A stretch of 57,875 nt of DNA from a virus. The notes under the pieces are model-generated. The model was not told the origin of the DNA. It made no database searches and saw only the letters and a program-made list of their open reading frames with translations. This document shows, one piece after another, positions 41,912 through 49,800 of the stretch; the stretch's first letter is position 1; every line of letters starts with the position of its first letter. The stretch lies in the IMG/VR virus record IMGVR_UViG_3300008459_000051, positions 1-57,875 of that record; one strand, given 5' to 3'. The position numbers were made by a program, and so were the translations under genes.

Positions 41912-42441
41912 GGAATCGCCAGTTTCTGGGCAGCGCGGCTTAATGCCTTGCCCATGGAGCCTTCCATAGCGTCAAGGAAGTCTTGTGTCGTGTTTTTACC
42001 GTGCAGAACGCCACGGGGGCGAAGTCCGCGCTTGGCAATCGCTCTAGCTATTGGCCAGGCGATCTTGCGTGCAGCTGCATAGGGCAGATTGAGCTTCTTG
42101 ACTGCCCAAAGCGCAATCGCGTCAACCGGAGGTGCGCGTCCCGGCTTGCGTCCGTAGTCGATGTACGGCGCATAGGCTCTAGTGTTACCCACTAGCACGC
42201 CTTTATTGCCGTTCAGCGTAGCGCGCTTGACCTGCCAAGCCTTCAAGTAGTTGCCGTAGTTGACGGCGCCGATGCCCCCATTAGGGCTTGCCGGAGGCGC
42301 ATTCCTAGTAGAAGACGTGACTATGACTTTTGCCCGAGTAACTACCTCGGTCAACCCGATGGGGGTCTCACGCCGCGTCAACACACCGTACTTCCGAAAG
42401 ACGCCCGCCAGCTTGTTGAATGGCACCGTAAGAGTTGCCAT
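41908..42441 (-). CDS. Neck protein, HK97 gp10-like tail-completion candidate, 177 aa
   Basis: The middle of the protein has a Gly/Asn-rich loop (STRNAPPASPNGGIGAVNYG) followed by KAWQVKRATLNGNKGVLVG and YAPYIDYGRKPGRAPPVD, a pattern typical of gp10/minor tail completion proteins. The C-terminal helices are basic (IARAIAKRGLRPRGV). It is coupled to both neighbours by four- or one-base overlaps within the neck cluster. Function: head-tail joining. Confidence 0.72.
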   Translation of the reverse strand: MATLTVPFNKLAGVFRKYGVLTRRETPIGLTEVVTRAKVIVTSSTRNAPPASPNGGIGAVNYGNYLKAWQVKRATLNGNKGVLVGNTRAYAPYIDYGRKPGRAPPVDAIALWAVKKLNLPYAAARKIAWPIARAIAKRGLRPRGVLHGKNTTQDFLDAMEGSMGKALSRAAQKLAIP

Positions 42442-42989
42442 TAGGGCGGACTCCCATCGTTCCGGCGGTCGCTATGCGAACGCTGGAGCGTGACGCGCCA
42501 CTGAAACCCGCTGGCATTATAGGTCGGCACGCTGGATGCGTAGAAGCGGCGTCGGGGCGCTCCATCGCTGACTGTGCCGGGGGTCGGAAACACGACCTCA
42601 AAGTAATACTGAACGTCAGGGTCCAGCGGGTTGCCATCTGAGTCGTTGCCAGTCAGGAAGCCTTCGGCGTATCGACCTGAGATCTCCGTGACTTGGCAAG
42701 CACCGATCTCGTCCAATCCCACAGGCTGCACGATGCGAGTCACGCCATCCAGCCCAAGAATCAAAGGGGTCGGTAGGATCGGCTCGTCAAAGACGACAAA
42801 CTCCTGGCCAACTCCGCGCTCGCCTCCGGTCCACTTGGTTCGCACCATGTGGACCTCATACGGACGCAGGCCGAACCGAGTGGCAAGGTCCCGTAGGCCA
42901 TCCACAGTAGAGATCAGCCTGCGCGCAAGAGTGCGCGACAGGTCCAGCCCGTTCAGCGTCGTATACCGAGGCGGGCTGCATGCGCTCAT
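42441..42989 (-). CDS. Head-tail connector/neck structural protein, 182 aa
   Basis: A beta-rich protein with helical N-terminus (LARRLISTVDGLRDLATRFG, then LRPYEVHMVRTKWTGGERGV). The sequence FVVFDEPILPTPLILGLDGV and QYYFEVVFPTPGTVSDGAPR suggests a head-closure fold. It lies between the connector candidate upstream and the gp10-like gene. Such proteins close the portal and bind the tail terminator. No firm family name can be given. Confidence 0.62.
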   Translation of the reverse strand: MSACSPPRYTTLNGLDLSRTLARRLISTVDGLRDLATRFGLRPYEVHMVRTKWTGGERGVGQEFVVFDEPILPTPLILGLDGVTRIVQPVGLDEIGACQVTEISGRYAEGFLTGNDSDGNPLDPDVQYYFEVVFPTPGTVSDGAPRRRFYASSVPTYNASGFQWRVTLQRSHSDRRNDGSPP

Positions 42990-42993
42990 GCAG

Positions 42994-43401
42994 TTACTCC
43001 ATCACCGGGATGGACCCTGCGAAGGCAGTACCCTGCCGATGAAAGCGCAAGCTGTAGCCATAGAGCGGCACGCCAAGGAGGTCTGCCAGCCTGTTGGCCC
43101 AGCGGCGGTATTCCTCTTCCAGTGCTGCCGTCTCATCGGGCCGCATGGTCAGGTTGTCCACGCTCTTGGCAGCCATTCGGTCCTGAGCATCGACCAGTCG
43201 GCACTCAATGCCGTCCAAGATGCCCAAGATGGAGCGCAGCTTGTCCTCCGCAGCCGGGAGGATCAGGTTCATAGCCGACTCAAGCAGGAACAGCGTCTGG
43301 AGCGGCTTGACCATGCCGTAGGACAAAGCAGCCGCACTCTGAACCGATGGGTACCCGGTGTGGTATCGCGTGCGCTGTTTTTCCTCGATGGTCAATGCCA
43401 C
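42994..43401 (-). CDS. Helical head-tail adaptor candidate, 135 aa
   Basis: A GTG start with AGAGGTG upstream is used. The protein is nearly all helical (LTIEEKQRTRYHTGYPSVQS; MVKPLQTLFLLESAMNLILP; EEEYRRWANRLADLLGV) with a short beta tail. Size, helicity and position after capsid genes fit the adaptor that docks onto the portal (gp6/gp15-like). The YHTGYPSVQS phrase recurs in such proteins in my memory, but this is not checked. Confidence 0.65.
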   Translation of the reverse strand: MALTIEEKQRTRYHTGYPSVQSAAALSYGMVKPLQTLFLLESAMNLILPAAEDKLRSILGILDGIECRLVDAQDRMAAKSVDNLTMRPDETAALEEEYRRWANRLADLLGVPLYGYSLRFHRQGTAFAGSIPVME

Positions 43402-43414
43402 GGCACACCTCTGC

Positions 43415-43720
43415 TTAGATCAGGGGCTCCAAGTACACGCCCTGCTCCAGAATACGCCGAACGCCCTCATGGCCATAGGAGCCGATGGAGACGATGGTGC
43501 CAGCCGGCAGCGTGGTGATCTGCCCAAACAGGCTCACGCGGCAGTCCTCAACCACGACCCACTTGGACGGGAGCACAACAGCGGCCTCTTCTTGCTCTTC
43601 CACGCTGCTAGGAAGCACCTCGGCCTCAACCAGCTGCGCCTCTTCGGGAGCGGCGAACTCTTCCACAGCCTCAATGGCTGCGGGGGCGTCCTGCTCAACC
43701 TCTTTGCGCTTGCGTGCCAT
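43415..43720 (-). CDS. Acidic head protein/decoration candidate, 101 aa
   Basis: AAGGA precedes the ATG. The N-terminal half is a basic start (MARKRKEVEQD) followed by a very acidic Ala/Glu/Val stretch (AAIEAVEEFAAPEEAQLVEA). The C-terminal half is a small beta domain (WVVVEDCRVSLFGQITTLPA, then TIVSIGSYGHEG). This is the first protein gene after the structured spacer downstream of the capsid gene. Its role is probably in the head or neck. Confidence 0.65.
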   Translation of the reverse strand: MARKRKEVEQDAPAAIEAVEEFAAPEEAQLVEAEVLPSSVEEQEEAAVVLPSKWVVVEDCRVSLFGQITTLPAGTIVSIGSYGHEGVRRILEQGVYLEPLI

Positions 43721-43737
43721 GCTAAATCCTTAGCCCC

Positions 43738-44148
43738 TCTCAGGGGAAAAGCGGCGCGGGGCTGGTCATACAAGGGCGCTCAATTAACCAGGGTAGCTGA
43801 CCCCGTGACAGTAGTAGAGCTCCCAACAGACCAGCCCCGCAGACAAAGCTGATAGGACGGACGACGAGCCATAAAGGCGAGCGAGTCCTATCACCGCAGG
43901 GTGGGGCGATCCATGACGCAACAGCGTCAGGAGTTGCCCCGAAAGCCAGGCAGCAAAGGCCCGGCACAAACCGGCTGCATACAAAGGCCCACCACAGGTG
44001 AGCAGCAAGCCGGCATTCGGCCAAGGTGGCTCCCGAAGGAGCCGCACATAAACCCACATCGCGGGTGGCCGAAGCTGTGTTCCTATGAACCTGAGAGGCG
44101 CCCGCTTGTGGTTCAGGCAGGGCGCCTCTCAGTCTATCCGATCAAGGG
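43738..44148 (-). ncRNA. Candidate large structured RNA downstream of the capsid gene
   Basis: No credible gene fills this roughly 410-base gap in an otherwise tightly packed operon. It can fold into many perfect helices: an 11-bp stem 44093-44103/44120-44130 whose loop (44110-44115) pairs with 44086-44091 (H-type pseudoknot); 44016-44023/44066-44073; 44028-44033/44038-44043 (UUCG loop on minus); 44053-44057/44061-44065; 43971-43978 with 44002-44005 and 44010-44013; 43945-43951/43959-43965; 43903-43907/43936-43940 around 43915-43919/43924-43928; 43850-43858/43885-43893; and 12 bp 43756-43767/43829-43840. Two helices have G-U pairs on minus that would be A-C mismatches on plus, so the minus strand, co-directional with the operon, is favoured. 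Function unknown. Confidence 0.6.
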
Positions 44149-44149
44149 G

Positions 44150-45559
44150 CTACTCGCCGCCCATCACAACCACGAACCGCTTAAAGCGTGCAGCGTCACC
44201 CGTGGTGGCGTCCGTGCGAACCGGCCAGTCACCGATGAACTTCCAGCTGGTCGAAACCAGATCCTGGAGGCGGTTCAGGGGCGAACGGAGGATCAGCTGG
44301 ATGCGGTCGGTGAAGACCTCAATGCTGTTGTTCGTCACGCGGGGCTCGCCAACCTTGCCGGTGATGCCAGCGTCGGTCATCAGGCCCGACAGATCCTGGT
44401 GGTACTCGTAGATACCGCCCTGACCGGTGAACAGTGCGCGGTGAACCTTGACGCCGGCAGTGGTGCCGTCGTTGTAGAGCTCGCCTGCGAACGGATCGTC
44501 CTGCGTGAAGGTGGCCGTGTCGCCGCCCTCGACGGTCTCGGGAACCGGGCACTCCGAGTTACGGAAGAACACGGTGTTGAGCAGCTCGCCCAGCGCAAAC
44601 TGACGGTACATGTAGTAGTCAGGCAGCGAGGTGAGCAGCTGGCGCCATTCCTGATCCGCGAACACCTGAGCCTGCGAGGTCGGGTCAAGGTGGCAGTGGA
44701 AGCGACCGTCAGCGTGTTCCGGCACGTTCTGCTGCCAGAAGCGAGCAACGGCAGCGCGAATGTCCGACAGCTTCAGGATGTCGTTGGAGCCGATGTCGTC
44801 AACGCTGTTGCCGCCACCGACGCGCACGACGTAGGAGCGGTCTGCGCTGTAGACGTAGCCACGATCCAGCACGGTCACTGCGCCACCCGTCAGGGTGATG
44901 GTGCCGGGGCCGGTCTCGTCGCCAGCAACGTCAGGCGAGAAACCGACAACCGAACGCACAACCGGAGCTGCGAGGCCGCTGTCGTAGATGGTCACGAGCA
45001 GGGGGTTGTTGGTCGAGACGTAGTCGAAACGAACCGGCGAGCCAGTTGCGAGATCCGGGCGGCGTGCGCGGGTGAAGCCGTTGAGGCGCTTCACGCGCAG
45101 GGTGGTCACGGCAGCCTGGTTGCCATCGGCAACGGTCCAGCCCGACTCAGCCGCGTTGTACATGCGGTCACGAACGATACGGTTCATGGCCTGACCGGCG
45201 CTCATACCCAGCTGGTGGGCGTTACGCAGGAACAGGTTGGCAATAGCCGTGATGCTCGTCGGCATGTGGGTGTCGATGCTGTCAGCGTACTGCTGAAGCG
45301 TCGCGGTCCACTGCTCGGCAGCGTAGGTCGAAGGAGCCGGATCAGATCCCGGCTGGAGCGGGCGCATCTTCGGGCGAACAAGGCCCGTGCCCGTGAAGAC
45401 CATGCTGTCACCGATGTTGGCAGGCCACACCTGGGGGGTCGCCTCGCCACGGAACAGCAGCCGGGGGAACAGAGCGTCGTGGAACGCACGCTCAAGGATG
45501 TTTTCCTGCACAAGCGCCCGGATCTCGGGCGTCTGGAGGATCGTGGAAAAATCTGCCAT
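44150..45559 (-). CDS. Major capsid protein, 469 aa
   Basis: GGAGATGACTG precedes the ATG. The N-terminal helix (TPEIRALVQENILERAFHDA) and the segment FPRLLFRGEATPQVWPANIG are typical of HK97-fold capsid proteins of myoviruses. The core has MNRIVRDRMYNAAESGW, SPVRFDYVSTNNPLLVTIYD and a C-terminal segment with FTDRIQLILRSPLNRLQDLV. The scaffold-like gene lies directly upstream. No prohead protease gene was recognised nearby. It assembles the icosahedral shell. Immediately downstream is the structured spacer. Confidence 0.88.
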   Translation of the reverse strand: MADFSTILQTPEIRALVQENILERAFHDALFPRLLFRGEATPQVWPANIGDSMVFTGTGLVRPKMRPLQPGSDPAPSTYAAEQWTATLQQYADSIDTHMPTSITAIANLFLRNAHQLGMSAGQAMNRIVRDRMYNAAESGWTVADGNQAAVTTLRVKRLNGFTRARRPDLATGSPVRFDYVSTNNPLLVTIYDSGLAAPVVRSVVGFSPDVAGDETGPGTITLTGGAVTVLDRGYVYSADRSYVVRVGGGNSVDDIGSNDILKLSDIRAAVARFWQQNVPEHADGRFHCHLDPTSQAQVFADQEWRQLLTSLPDYYMYRQFALGELLNTVFFRNSECPVPETVEGGDTATFTQDDPFAGELYNDGTTAGVKVHRALFTGQGGIYEYHQDLSGLMTDAGITGKVGEPRVTNNSIEVFTDRIQLILRSPLNRLQDLVSTSWKFIGDWPVRTDATTGDAARFKRFVVVMGGE

Positions 45560-45613
45560 CAGTCATCTCCGTTCAAGTTGGGCGCATCATGCAGCCAACC
45601 GCGTTTTCAGTCA

Positions 45614-46468
45614 CTAGATGGTCGGGGCGAATCCCCGCGACCGCATCAACTTCTGGAACTCTTCCTGGCTCATGCTGCGAGCATCCATTCGACCCGCTGC
45701 GCCCTGAGCCGCCTGCACGCTGCCAGCCTTGGGAGCGGATGGGGCCGCGCCAACGCCAGTACCAGTGGTGGCAGGCACCACAAGCTCACCGAAGAGGTAC
45801 GGGTGCGACTGCCGAAGACCACCAAAGAACTTGGTCTCGTCAAACGACGCCAGTGCCTTCTCGTCCTTGCCTTCAAGTTCCCGCTGGATCAGCCGCAGGG
45901 CGTAGTCCACGTCCTTGACACCATTGGAGACTGCCGTTTCGCGCAGTGCGAACTCAGCTTCCTTGGCCTCAAGAGTACGCTGGAGCTTACGGCGCTGTGC
46001 CTGTTCAGCTGCGAACTGCTTTGCCAGCTTCTCCCGCTCACGCTGGAGTCGCTGCATCTGCTTGGCTGCATCGTTCTGAGCCTGCGGCTGTGCAGCGGTT
46101 TGCACCTCTTCATCCGCATAGAACTCAGGCTCTGCTGCCTTCTGCACCGGAGCTGCCTTGGCCGGCGCAGGCTTGGCCGTGTTGGCCTTAGCTGCCGCCA
46201 TGGCTGCGATGGCGTCATCAATGCTCGAAAAACCAGCGGCCTTGAACTTGGCCTCCAGCTCCGTCACTGCTTCACGCTTACCGCGCTGCCGCTGCTCTTC
46301 CTTCAGCTTGCCAATGGCGTGCTGGGGAAGGATGACGTTCTTGCCGCCCGCAATAGTGGGCAGTCCCGGTTCTGCTGCTGCCTCGATGGCTGGAGCCTCG
46401 ACGACAGGAGTCACTTCCGCCACGGGGGCGTCAGTAACCGGATTCAACTGATTGTTCTCTTCCTGCAT
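45614..46468 (-). CDS. Scaffolding protein, 284 aa
   Basis: The protein is Ala/Glu/Gln-rich and largely alpha-helical. It has an acidic Pro/Val-rich N-terminus (VAEVTPVVEAPAIEAAAEPG), long coiled coil (KQMQRLQREREKLAKQFAAE, QRRKLQRTLEAKEAEFALR) and a C-terminal tail (SQEEFQKLMRSRGFAPTI). This composition and location directly before the capsid gene are typical of phage scaffolds that guide procapsid assembly and then exit. GAGAGAAGGAGAG lies before the ATG. Confidence 0.8.
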   Translation of the reverse strand: MQEENNQLNPVTDAPVAEVTPVVEAPAIEAAAEPGLPTIAGGKNVILPQHAIGKLKEEQRQRGKREAVTELEAKFKAAGFSSIDDAIAAMAAAKANTAKPAPAKAAPVQKAAEPEFYADEEVQTAAQPQAQNDAAKQMQRLQREREKLAKQFAAEQAQRRKLQRTLEAKEAEFALRETAVSNGVKDVDYALRLIQRELEGKDEKALASFDETKFFGGLRQSHPYLFGELVVPATTGTGVGAAPSAPKAGSVQAAQGAAGRMDARSMSQEEFQKLMRSRGFAPTI

Positions 46469-46620
46469 ACCGCTCTCCTTCTCTCGCCTTTCCGACTATT
46501 CACCGCCGTCGTAAGCGTGGTGACGGTCGAAGTGCGAGCTTCTGCTGGGAATGACTAAACGGGCCGTGTCCCGCTAGTCGGTGAACTGCAAAACGCACAC
46601 GGGCGGAAACGAGGTAGTGC

Positions 46621-46986
46621 TTAGATGGACGGCCAAGCAGTCGCCATGTCCACTGCCGGGCGCGGCATGTAGGACACGACTGCGCCGGTCACGTTGCCCT
46701 CAAAGGTCAGGGTCGCGCCGTCAGCCGACAGGGTGGCGACGGTAGCAGAAGCCGAACCACCTGCGTCGGTGATCATGCGGGGGCCAGAAGCCGCAGCGCC
46801 TGCGGTCACGCGAGCGCCAAAGACTGCCAGTGCCGGCGGGTCCAGAACGATGGTGGTAGCCGCAGTCTGCGCCACGGTGACCGTCTTGGGGTCCAGCATG
46901 GTGCCCAGGTCGATCTTGGCGAGCACGTCAGCAAGCGTGTTGGGGTTAGCGCGGTTAAGCGCGCTCTTCAGAGTCTCAGCTGCCAT
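46621..46986 (-). CDS. Head decoration/structural protein candidate, 121 aa
   Basis: The protein opens with a helix (ETLKSALNRANPNTLADVLA) and continues as a beta-rich domain (KTVTVAQTAATTIVLDPPAL, then AVFGARVTAGAAASGPRMI, DGATLTFEGNVTGAVVSY). Small beta proteins of this size beside scaffold genes often serve as head decoration. It is separated from the scaffold gene by about 150 bases that contain no gene. The function is inferred from fold style and location. Confidence 0.65.
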   Translation of the reverse strand: MAAETLKSALNRANPNTLADVLAKIDLGTMLDPKTVTVAQTAATTIVLDPPALAVFGARVTAGAAASGPRMITDAGGSASATVATLSADGATLTFEGNVTGAVVSYMPRPAVDMATAWPSI

Positions 46987-47006
46987 TGTTATTGCTCCAA
47001 AAAGTC

Positions 47007-47387
47007 CTAAGCCTTCTGGCCAAGGAAGTATTTGACCACAGTCTGCACAGCGGGAACCCGCTCCACTTCAATGGCCGTGATGTCTACGCTGGAGGAGACC
47101 AGCGCAAGGAAAGAGTCCACCGGGACTGCCTGAGTGGCGCCGTCGGCAGACGTGATGGTGACAGTGATCTTCCCGCCCACCGACTTGACGATCAGCGCAT
47201 TGACGCCAGTCAGCCCACCGAAAGGCAGGCTGATCGGGCCATCGCTGTTCAGCGTGAGCTGCGATGCCAGCTCAGTAGCCAGCATCAGCTTCTCATCAAG
47301 AGGAGCGGTGATCAGCGGATCAGCAGAAGGCGACCCCGAGGACGGAGTCGCCGTGTAGCTGCCCGATATGGCAAACAGATCTGACAC
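47007..47387 (-). CDS. Head-region structural protein, 126 aa
   Basis: The GTG start follows the preceding TAA without a gap. The protein has a low-complexity Ser/Pro N-terminus (ISGSYTATPSSGSPSADPL), a helix (EKLMLATELASQLTL), then strands (ALIVKSVGGKITVTITSADG). Probably another decoration or minor head protein. The last 25 residues (VDITAIEVERVPAVQTVVKY) are also strand-rich. No family is recognised. Confidence 0.6.
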   Translation of the reverse strand: MSDLFAISGSYTATPSSGSPSADPLITAPLDEKLMLATELASQLTLNSDGPISLPFGGLTGVNALIVKSVGGKITVTITSADGATQAVPVDSFLALVSSSVDITAIEVERVPAVQTVVKYFLGQKA

Positions 47388-47588
47388 TTACCGTCCGCCT
47401 GCCGAGTTGCTCTTGATGACGAAGGGAGCCGGAGCCGGAGCCATCGGCAGCTGTGCCGTGGGGAGCTTGGCCTCAGTCGCAATCGAGGGCATCTGGTCAG
47501 CGTACTTGCCGGCGCGGGCGTCATAGACGTTGACCGCTTCCGGGGCGCCAGCAGAGGTGCCGGCTGCGATTTCGGTATTCATACCCAT
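47388..47588 (-). CDS. Tiny head-region protein D, shared family, 66 aa
   Basis: AGGAG lies seven bases before the ATG. Residues 4-29 match the next gene upstream in transcription (47599-47778): both have NTEIAA, then APEAVNVYDA and AGKY. The C-terminus reads APAPAPFVIKSNSAGGR, so it has the PF-x-x-K tail of the four-gene set with a 9-residue extension. The centre is Pro/Ala-rich and probably flexible. Role unknown; see the finding on this gene set. Confidence 0.7.
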   Translation of the reverse strand: MGMNTEIAAGTSAGAPEAVNVYDARAGKYADQMPSIATEAKLPTAQLPMAPAPAPFVIKSNSAGGR

Positions 47589-47598
47589 AGTGAAACTC

Positions 47599-47778
47599 CT
47601 ACTTGCCGGCCTTCAGGTTGGCGAAGGGCGAAGGGGTGCCAGGGAGCGCCATGGTGGGCGCGCCGATGGTCTGATGACACGTTGCGTCGTAATACTTTCC
47701 TGCCTTGGCGTCATAGACGTTGACTGCCTCGGGAGCAGCCGGGGAGACGCTGGCAGCAATCTCGGTGTTCTGGGCCAT
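47599..47778 (-). CDS. Tiny head-region protein C, shared family, 59 aa
   Basis: An AGGAGG lies six bases before the ATG. The protein reads MAQNTEIAASVSPAAPEAVN, then VYDAKAGKYYDATCHQTIG and ends TPSPFANLKAGK. Its N-terminal half is clearly homologous to the following gene and its end matches the protein encoded just upstream (TPFANLKK). It has one Cys. It appears intrinsically disordered and has no known domain. A likely duplicate within the array. Confidence 0.7.
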   Translation of the reverse strand: MAQNTEIAASVSPAAPEAVNVYDAKAGKYYDATCHQTIGAPTMALPGTPSPFANLKAGK

Positions 47779-47788
47779 GATGGGCCTC

Positions 47789-48028
47789 CTACTTCTTCAG
47801 ATTGGCAAACGGGGTCGAGGTGTTGAGCGGCCCGCCCGAGGTCGAGATCTGGGGCGGCAGCTCCTGGTAATGCCCCGAGGTGGTCACGCCCGAAACCATG
47901 GGCACGCCAGCTGCGGAGTCATAGCCAACAACGCCAGCAAAGCCTTCACGGCTTGCGCCCTTCTCAAGAGCGATCTTGCGGCTGGAGCGCAGGGTGCCGG
48001 GTGAGGGCGGGGGAGTGTATGCAGCCAT
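47789..48028 (-). CDS. Tiny head-region protein B, shared family, 79 aa
   Basis: The ATG at 48028 gives MAAYTPPPSPGTLRSSRKIA, with VVGYDSAAGVPMVSGVTTSG in the middle and the tail STPFANLKK. The YDSAAG phrase parallels YDA-x-AGK of the two downstream genes. Upstream in-frame starts are rejected because they overlap the preceding gene extensively. The sequence is Pro/Ser/Gly-rich and probably flexible. Confidence 0.68.
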   Translation of the reverse strand: MAAYTPPPSPGTLRSSRKIALEKGASREGFAGVVGYDSAAGVPMVSGVTTSGHYQELPPQISTSGGPLNTSTPFANLKK

Positions 48029-48036
48029 GTGGGCCT

Positions 48037-48261
48037 CTACTTCTTCAGGACGAAGGGAGCGCCGGGGCTGGTGAGAGCCTTGGGCGCAAAGTCCTTGATG
48101 TTGGTCATGCTCAGATCGCCGGCCTGCGAACGCTCCGGGGATTCCGGCGGAAGCGCGTACCACTTGGCCGATCCGTGAAAGTCAGCCTCGCGGTGCATAA
48201 CACCGGGCCGAACTTCAATCGGCTTGTCGAGCGGGTATGTCATTGCAACGGTGCGCGCCAT
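48037..48261 (-). CDS. Tiny head-region protein A, shared family, 74 aa
   Basis: GGAGGAACC precedes the ATG. The protein (MARTVAMTYPLDKPIEVRPG, then YALPPESPERSQAGDLSMTN) is unlike the others in its first two thirds but ends SPGAPFVLKK. This is the PF-x-x-K tail common to the four genes 47388-48261. First gene of the array, downstream of the acidic head protein. Function unknown. Confidence 0.68.
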   Translation of the reverse strand: MARTVAMTYPLDKPIEVRPGVMHREADFHGSAKWYALPPESPERSQAGDLSMTNIKDFAPKALTSPGAPFVLKK

Positions 48262-48304
48262 GGTTCCTCCACCATCCCTGTACTAGGGGATTCCGTCAAG
48301 TATG

Positions 48305-48748
48305 CTAGGACAGACGAGCCGCCCAGTACAGGAACGGGACCACGCTGGCGTCGTTCTCAATGGCGCCAGACTCTTCCAGCTCCTCCACCAGATCGTGCAG
48401 CTGGTCAGGGTCCATCTCGGCCATGTGCGACTTGATGCCGTCGACAAGCTCCTGCGGCATCTCAGCCAGCGCAGCTTGAATTTCCTGCTTGGCATCTTCC
48501 GGCAGCTCTTGGTCGATCACAGACAGGAAGACCTTGCTTGCGGCCTCTTGGAGAGCCCCAGCGTTCTCAAAGAGCATCTTCAGGAAGCCTTCATAGTCGC
48601 CAGTGGCGCCGGCCTCCTCCATCTCCTCGCCCGCCTCCTCCAGATAGTCGTCCCCGCCTTCGGTTTCGTCATCCGGCGAGGCGATGTCGTTGTCTTCCTC
48701 AGTCTGAGCCATGTAGGACTTGAGGATCTGCGGGTTCAGTCGCGCCAT
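48305..48748 (-). CDS. Acidic head-region protein, 147 aa
   Basis: The ATG at 48748 with GGAG eight bases upstream is chosen over an earlier start. The sequence is very acidic (QTEEDNDIASPDDETEGGDD, YLEEAGEEMEEAGATGDYEG) and helical later (LVDGIKSHMAEMDPDQLHDL). Position between the MuF-like gene and the tiny-protein array suggests a head assembly factor, perhaps a portal-, protease- or scaffold-related acidic protein. No family is recognised. Confidence 0.65.
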   Translation of the reverse strand: MARLNPQILKSYMAQTEEDNDIASPDDETEGGDDYLEEAGEEMEEAGATGDYEGFLKMLFENAGALQEAASKVFLSVIDQELPEDAKQEIQAALAEMPQELVDGIKSHMAEMDPDQLHDLVEELEESGAIENDASVVPFLYWAARLS

Positions 48749-48797
48749 GTCTAAGTCTCCGATACGGTCAACAGGCGGCACAATACGCCGGAATGGC

Positions 48798-49784
48798 TTA
48801 TTCTGTCACGTCCCCAACTGTTTGAACTCCGTGAGGCCGGCTGGCTGTAATCGGCACACGGGCAGAACCGTTCCATTCCCAGCCTGGAATGCCCCACTGT
48901 GGGCGCCAAGGCATGGTCACGCTGCGGTCATTAGGCCGATTGGGGCTCTGAGTCCATGTCTGCCCCCACCATGAGGGGTGGCACCTCGGATCGGGCGGCA
49001 TCGTGAACACGTTTTGGGGCTTGGCCACCTGACCGTGCAGCACGATGGAGTCTTTGCCCACTCGGCTGTCGAGCGGCTGGCCTGTCATGTCATCGACAAG
49101 CTCAGTCCAGCGTTTGTAAAGATCCGTTACACCATCGGATGCCATGTCGACTGCATCCGTGTGTCCGAAGTTGAAGGCAGCAGCCAAAGAGGTGCGAACG
49201 GCCCGTGCGCTCCTCCACCAATCGGACTCGATCACGTCCTGAACTCTGGTGATCGCTTCTACGGGCTCTTCCTTGGCCGCTACGGCCACCGTGAGGGCTT
49301 CCTCGATACGAGCCACCAAGTTGGTGCCCGAACGCGCCATGGCCCGCCTATTGGCCTCGCGCAGGGCATCCGTCCGCTTGTCGATCAAACCGTTGAAGGT
49401 GGCGACCTCAAGGAGCGGCAAGGTGATGCTCCCCCCAACGAACCGACGCTCTGACTTGGTGATGGTCCGATCAACCTGGCGAATGCCCTCGGCCTGAGCC
49501 TCTCGGCTGATCGGCTCAAGGTTGGCGGCAAGGTCGGCTGCGAGCTTGGCTTGAGCCTCCCGAACCTTCGTCATCAGCTGGCGCAACTGAAAAATGTTTA
49601 GCGGCTCAACCTTCCGCTCGGCGCGCACCATCTGGAACAGCGTAGCCACCAGCTGGTCCTGACCTTGGTCGTAGAGGCGCTTCAGAACCGCGACGCCTCG
49701 TTTGTCCAAAAGCCGGTCCAGAGCAGCGCGGTGCAGCTTCGTCTCAATCAGGAACTCTTTAGCTGCATCTACCTTGGGCGCCAT
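48798..49784 (-). CDS. MuF-like minor head protein, 328 aa
   Basis: The first 130 residues are helical (KVREAQAKLAADLAANLEPI). The C-terminal half has NFGHTDAVDMASDGVTDLYK, RWTELVDDMTGQPLDSRVGK and DPRCHPSWWGQ, the order W...D..T...D-x-R-x-G...HP of phage head morphogenesis (gp7/MuF) domains. The protein probably enters the procapsid with the portal and may be ejected. It follows the structured repeat spacer. Unlike typical MuF order, HNH and HAD genes lie between it and the portal. Confidence 0.75.
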   Translation of the reverse strand: MAPKVDAAKEFLIETKLHRAALDRLLDKRGVAVLKRLYDQGQDQLVATLFQMVRAERKVEPLNIFQLRQLMTKVREAQAKLAADLAANLEPISREAQAEGIRQVDRTITKSERRFVGGSITLPLLEVATFNGLIDKRTDALREANRRAMARSGTNLVARIEEALTVAVAAKEEPVEAITRVQDVIESDWWRSARAVRTSLAAAFNFGHTDAVDMASDGVTDLYKRWTELVDDMTGQPLDSRVGKDSIVLHGQVAKPQNVFTMPPDPRCHPSWWGQTWTQSPNRPNDRSVTMPWRPQWGIPGWEWNGSARVPITASRPHGVQTVGDVTE

Positions 49785-49800
49785 AAACGGCTCCTGAGCG

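Noticed and set aside
43740-44059. Two overlapping minus-strand frames (91 and 105 codons) within the structured spacer
   Set aside because: No ribosome-binding sites, no family features, and strong paired structure explains the open frames better.
43738-44148. A group I or group II intron after the capsid gene
   Set aside because: No group II domain V and no clear group I core was seen, and the capsid gene ends normally before the spacer.
43901-46558. An 885-codon open frame on the plus strand over the capsid and scaffold genes
   Set aside because: It is antisense to well-supported genes, has no ribosome-binding site, and its composition (Arg/His/Val-rich) is typical of the shadow of GC-rich coding DNA.
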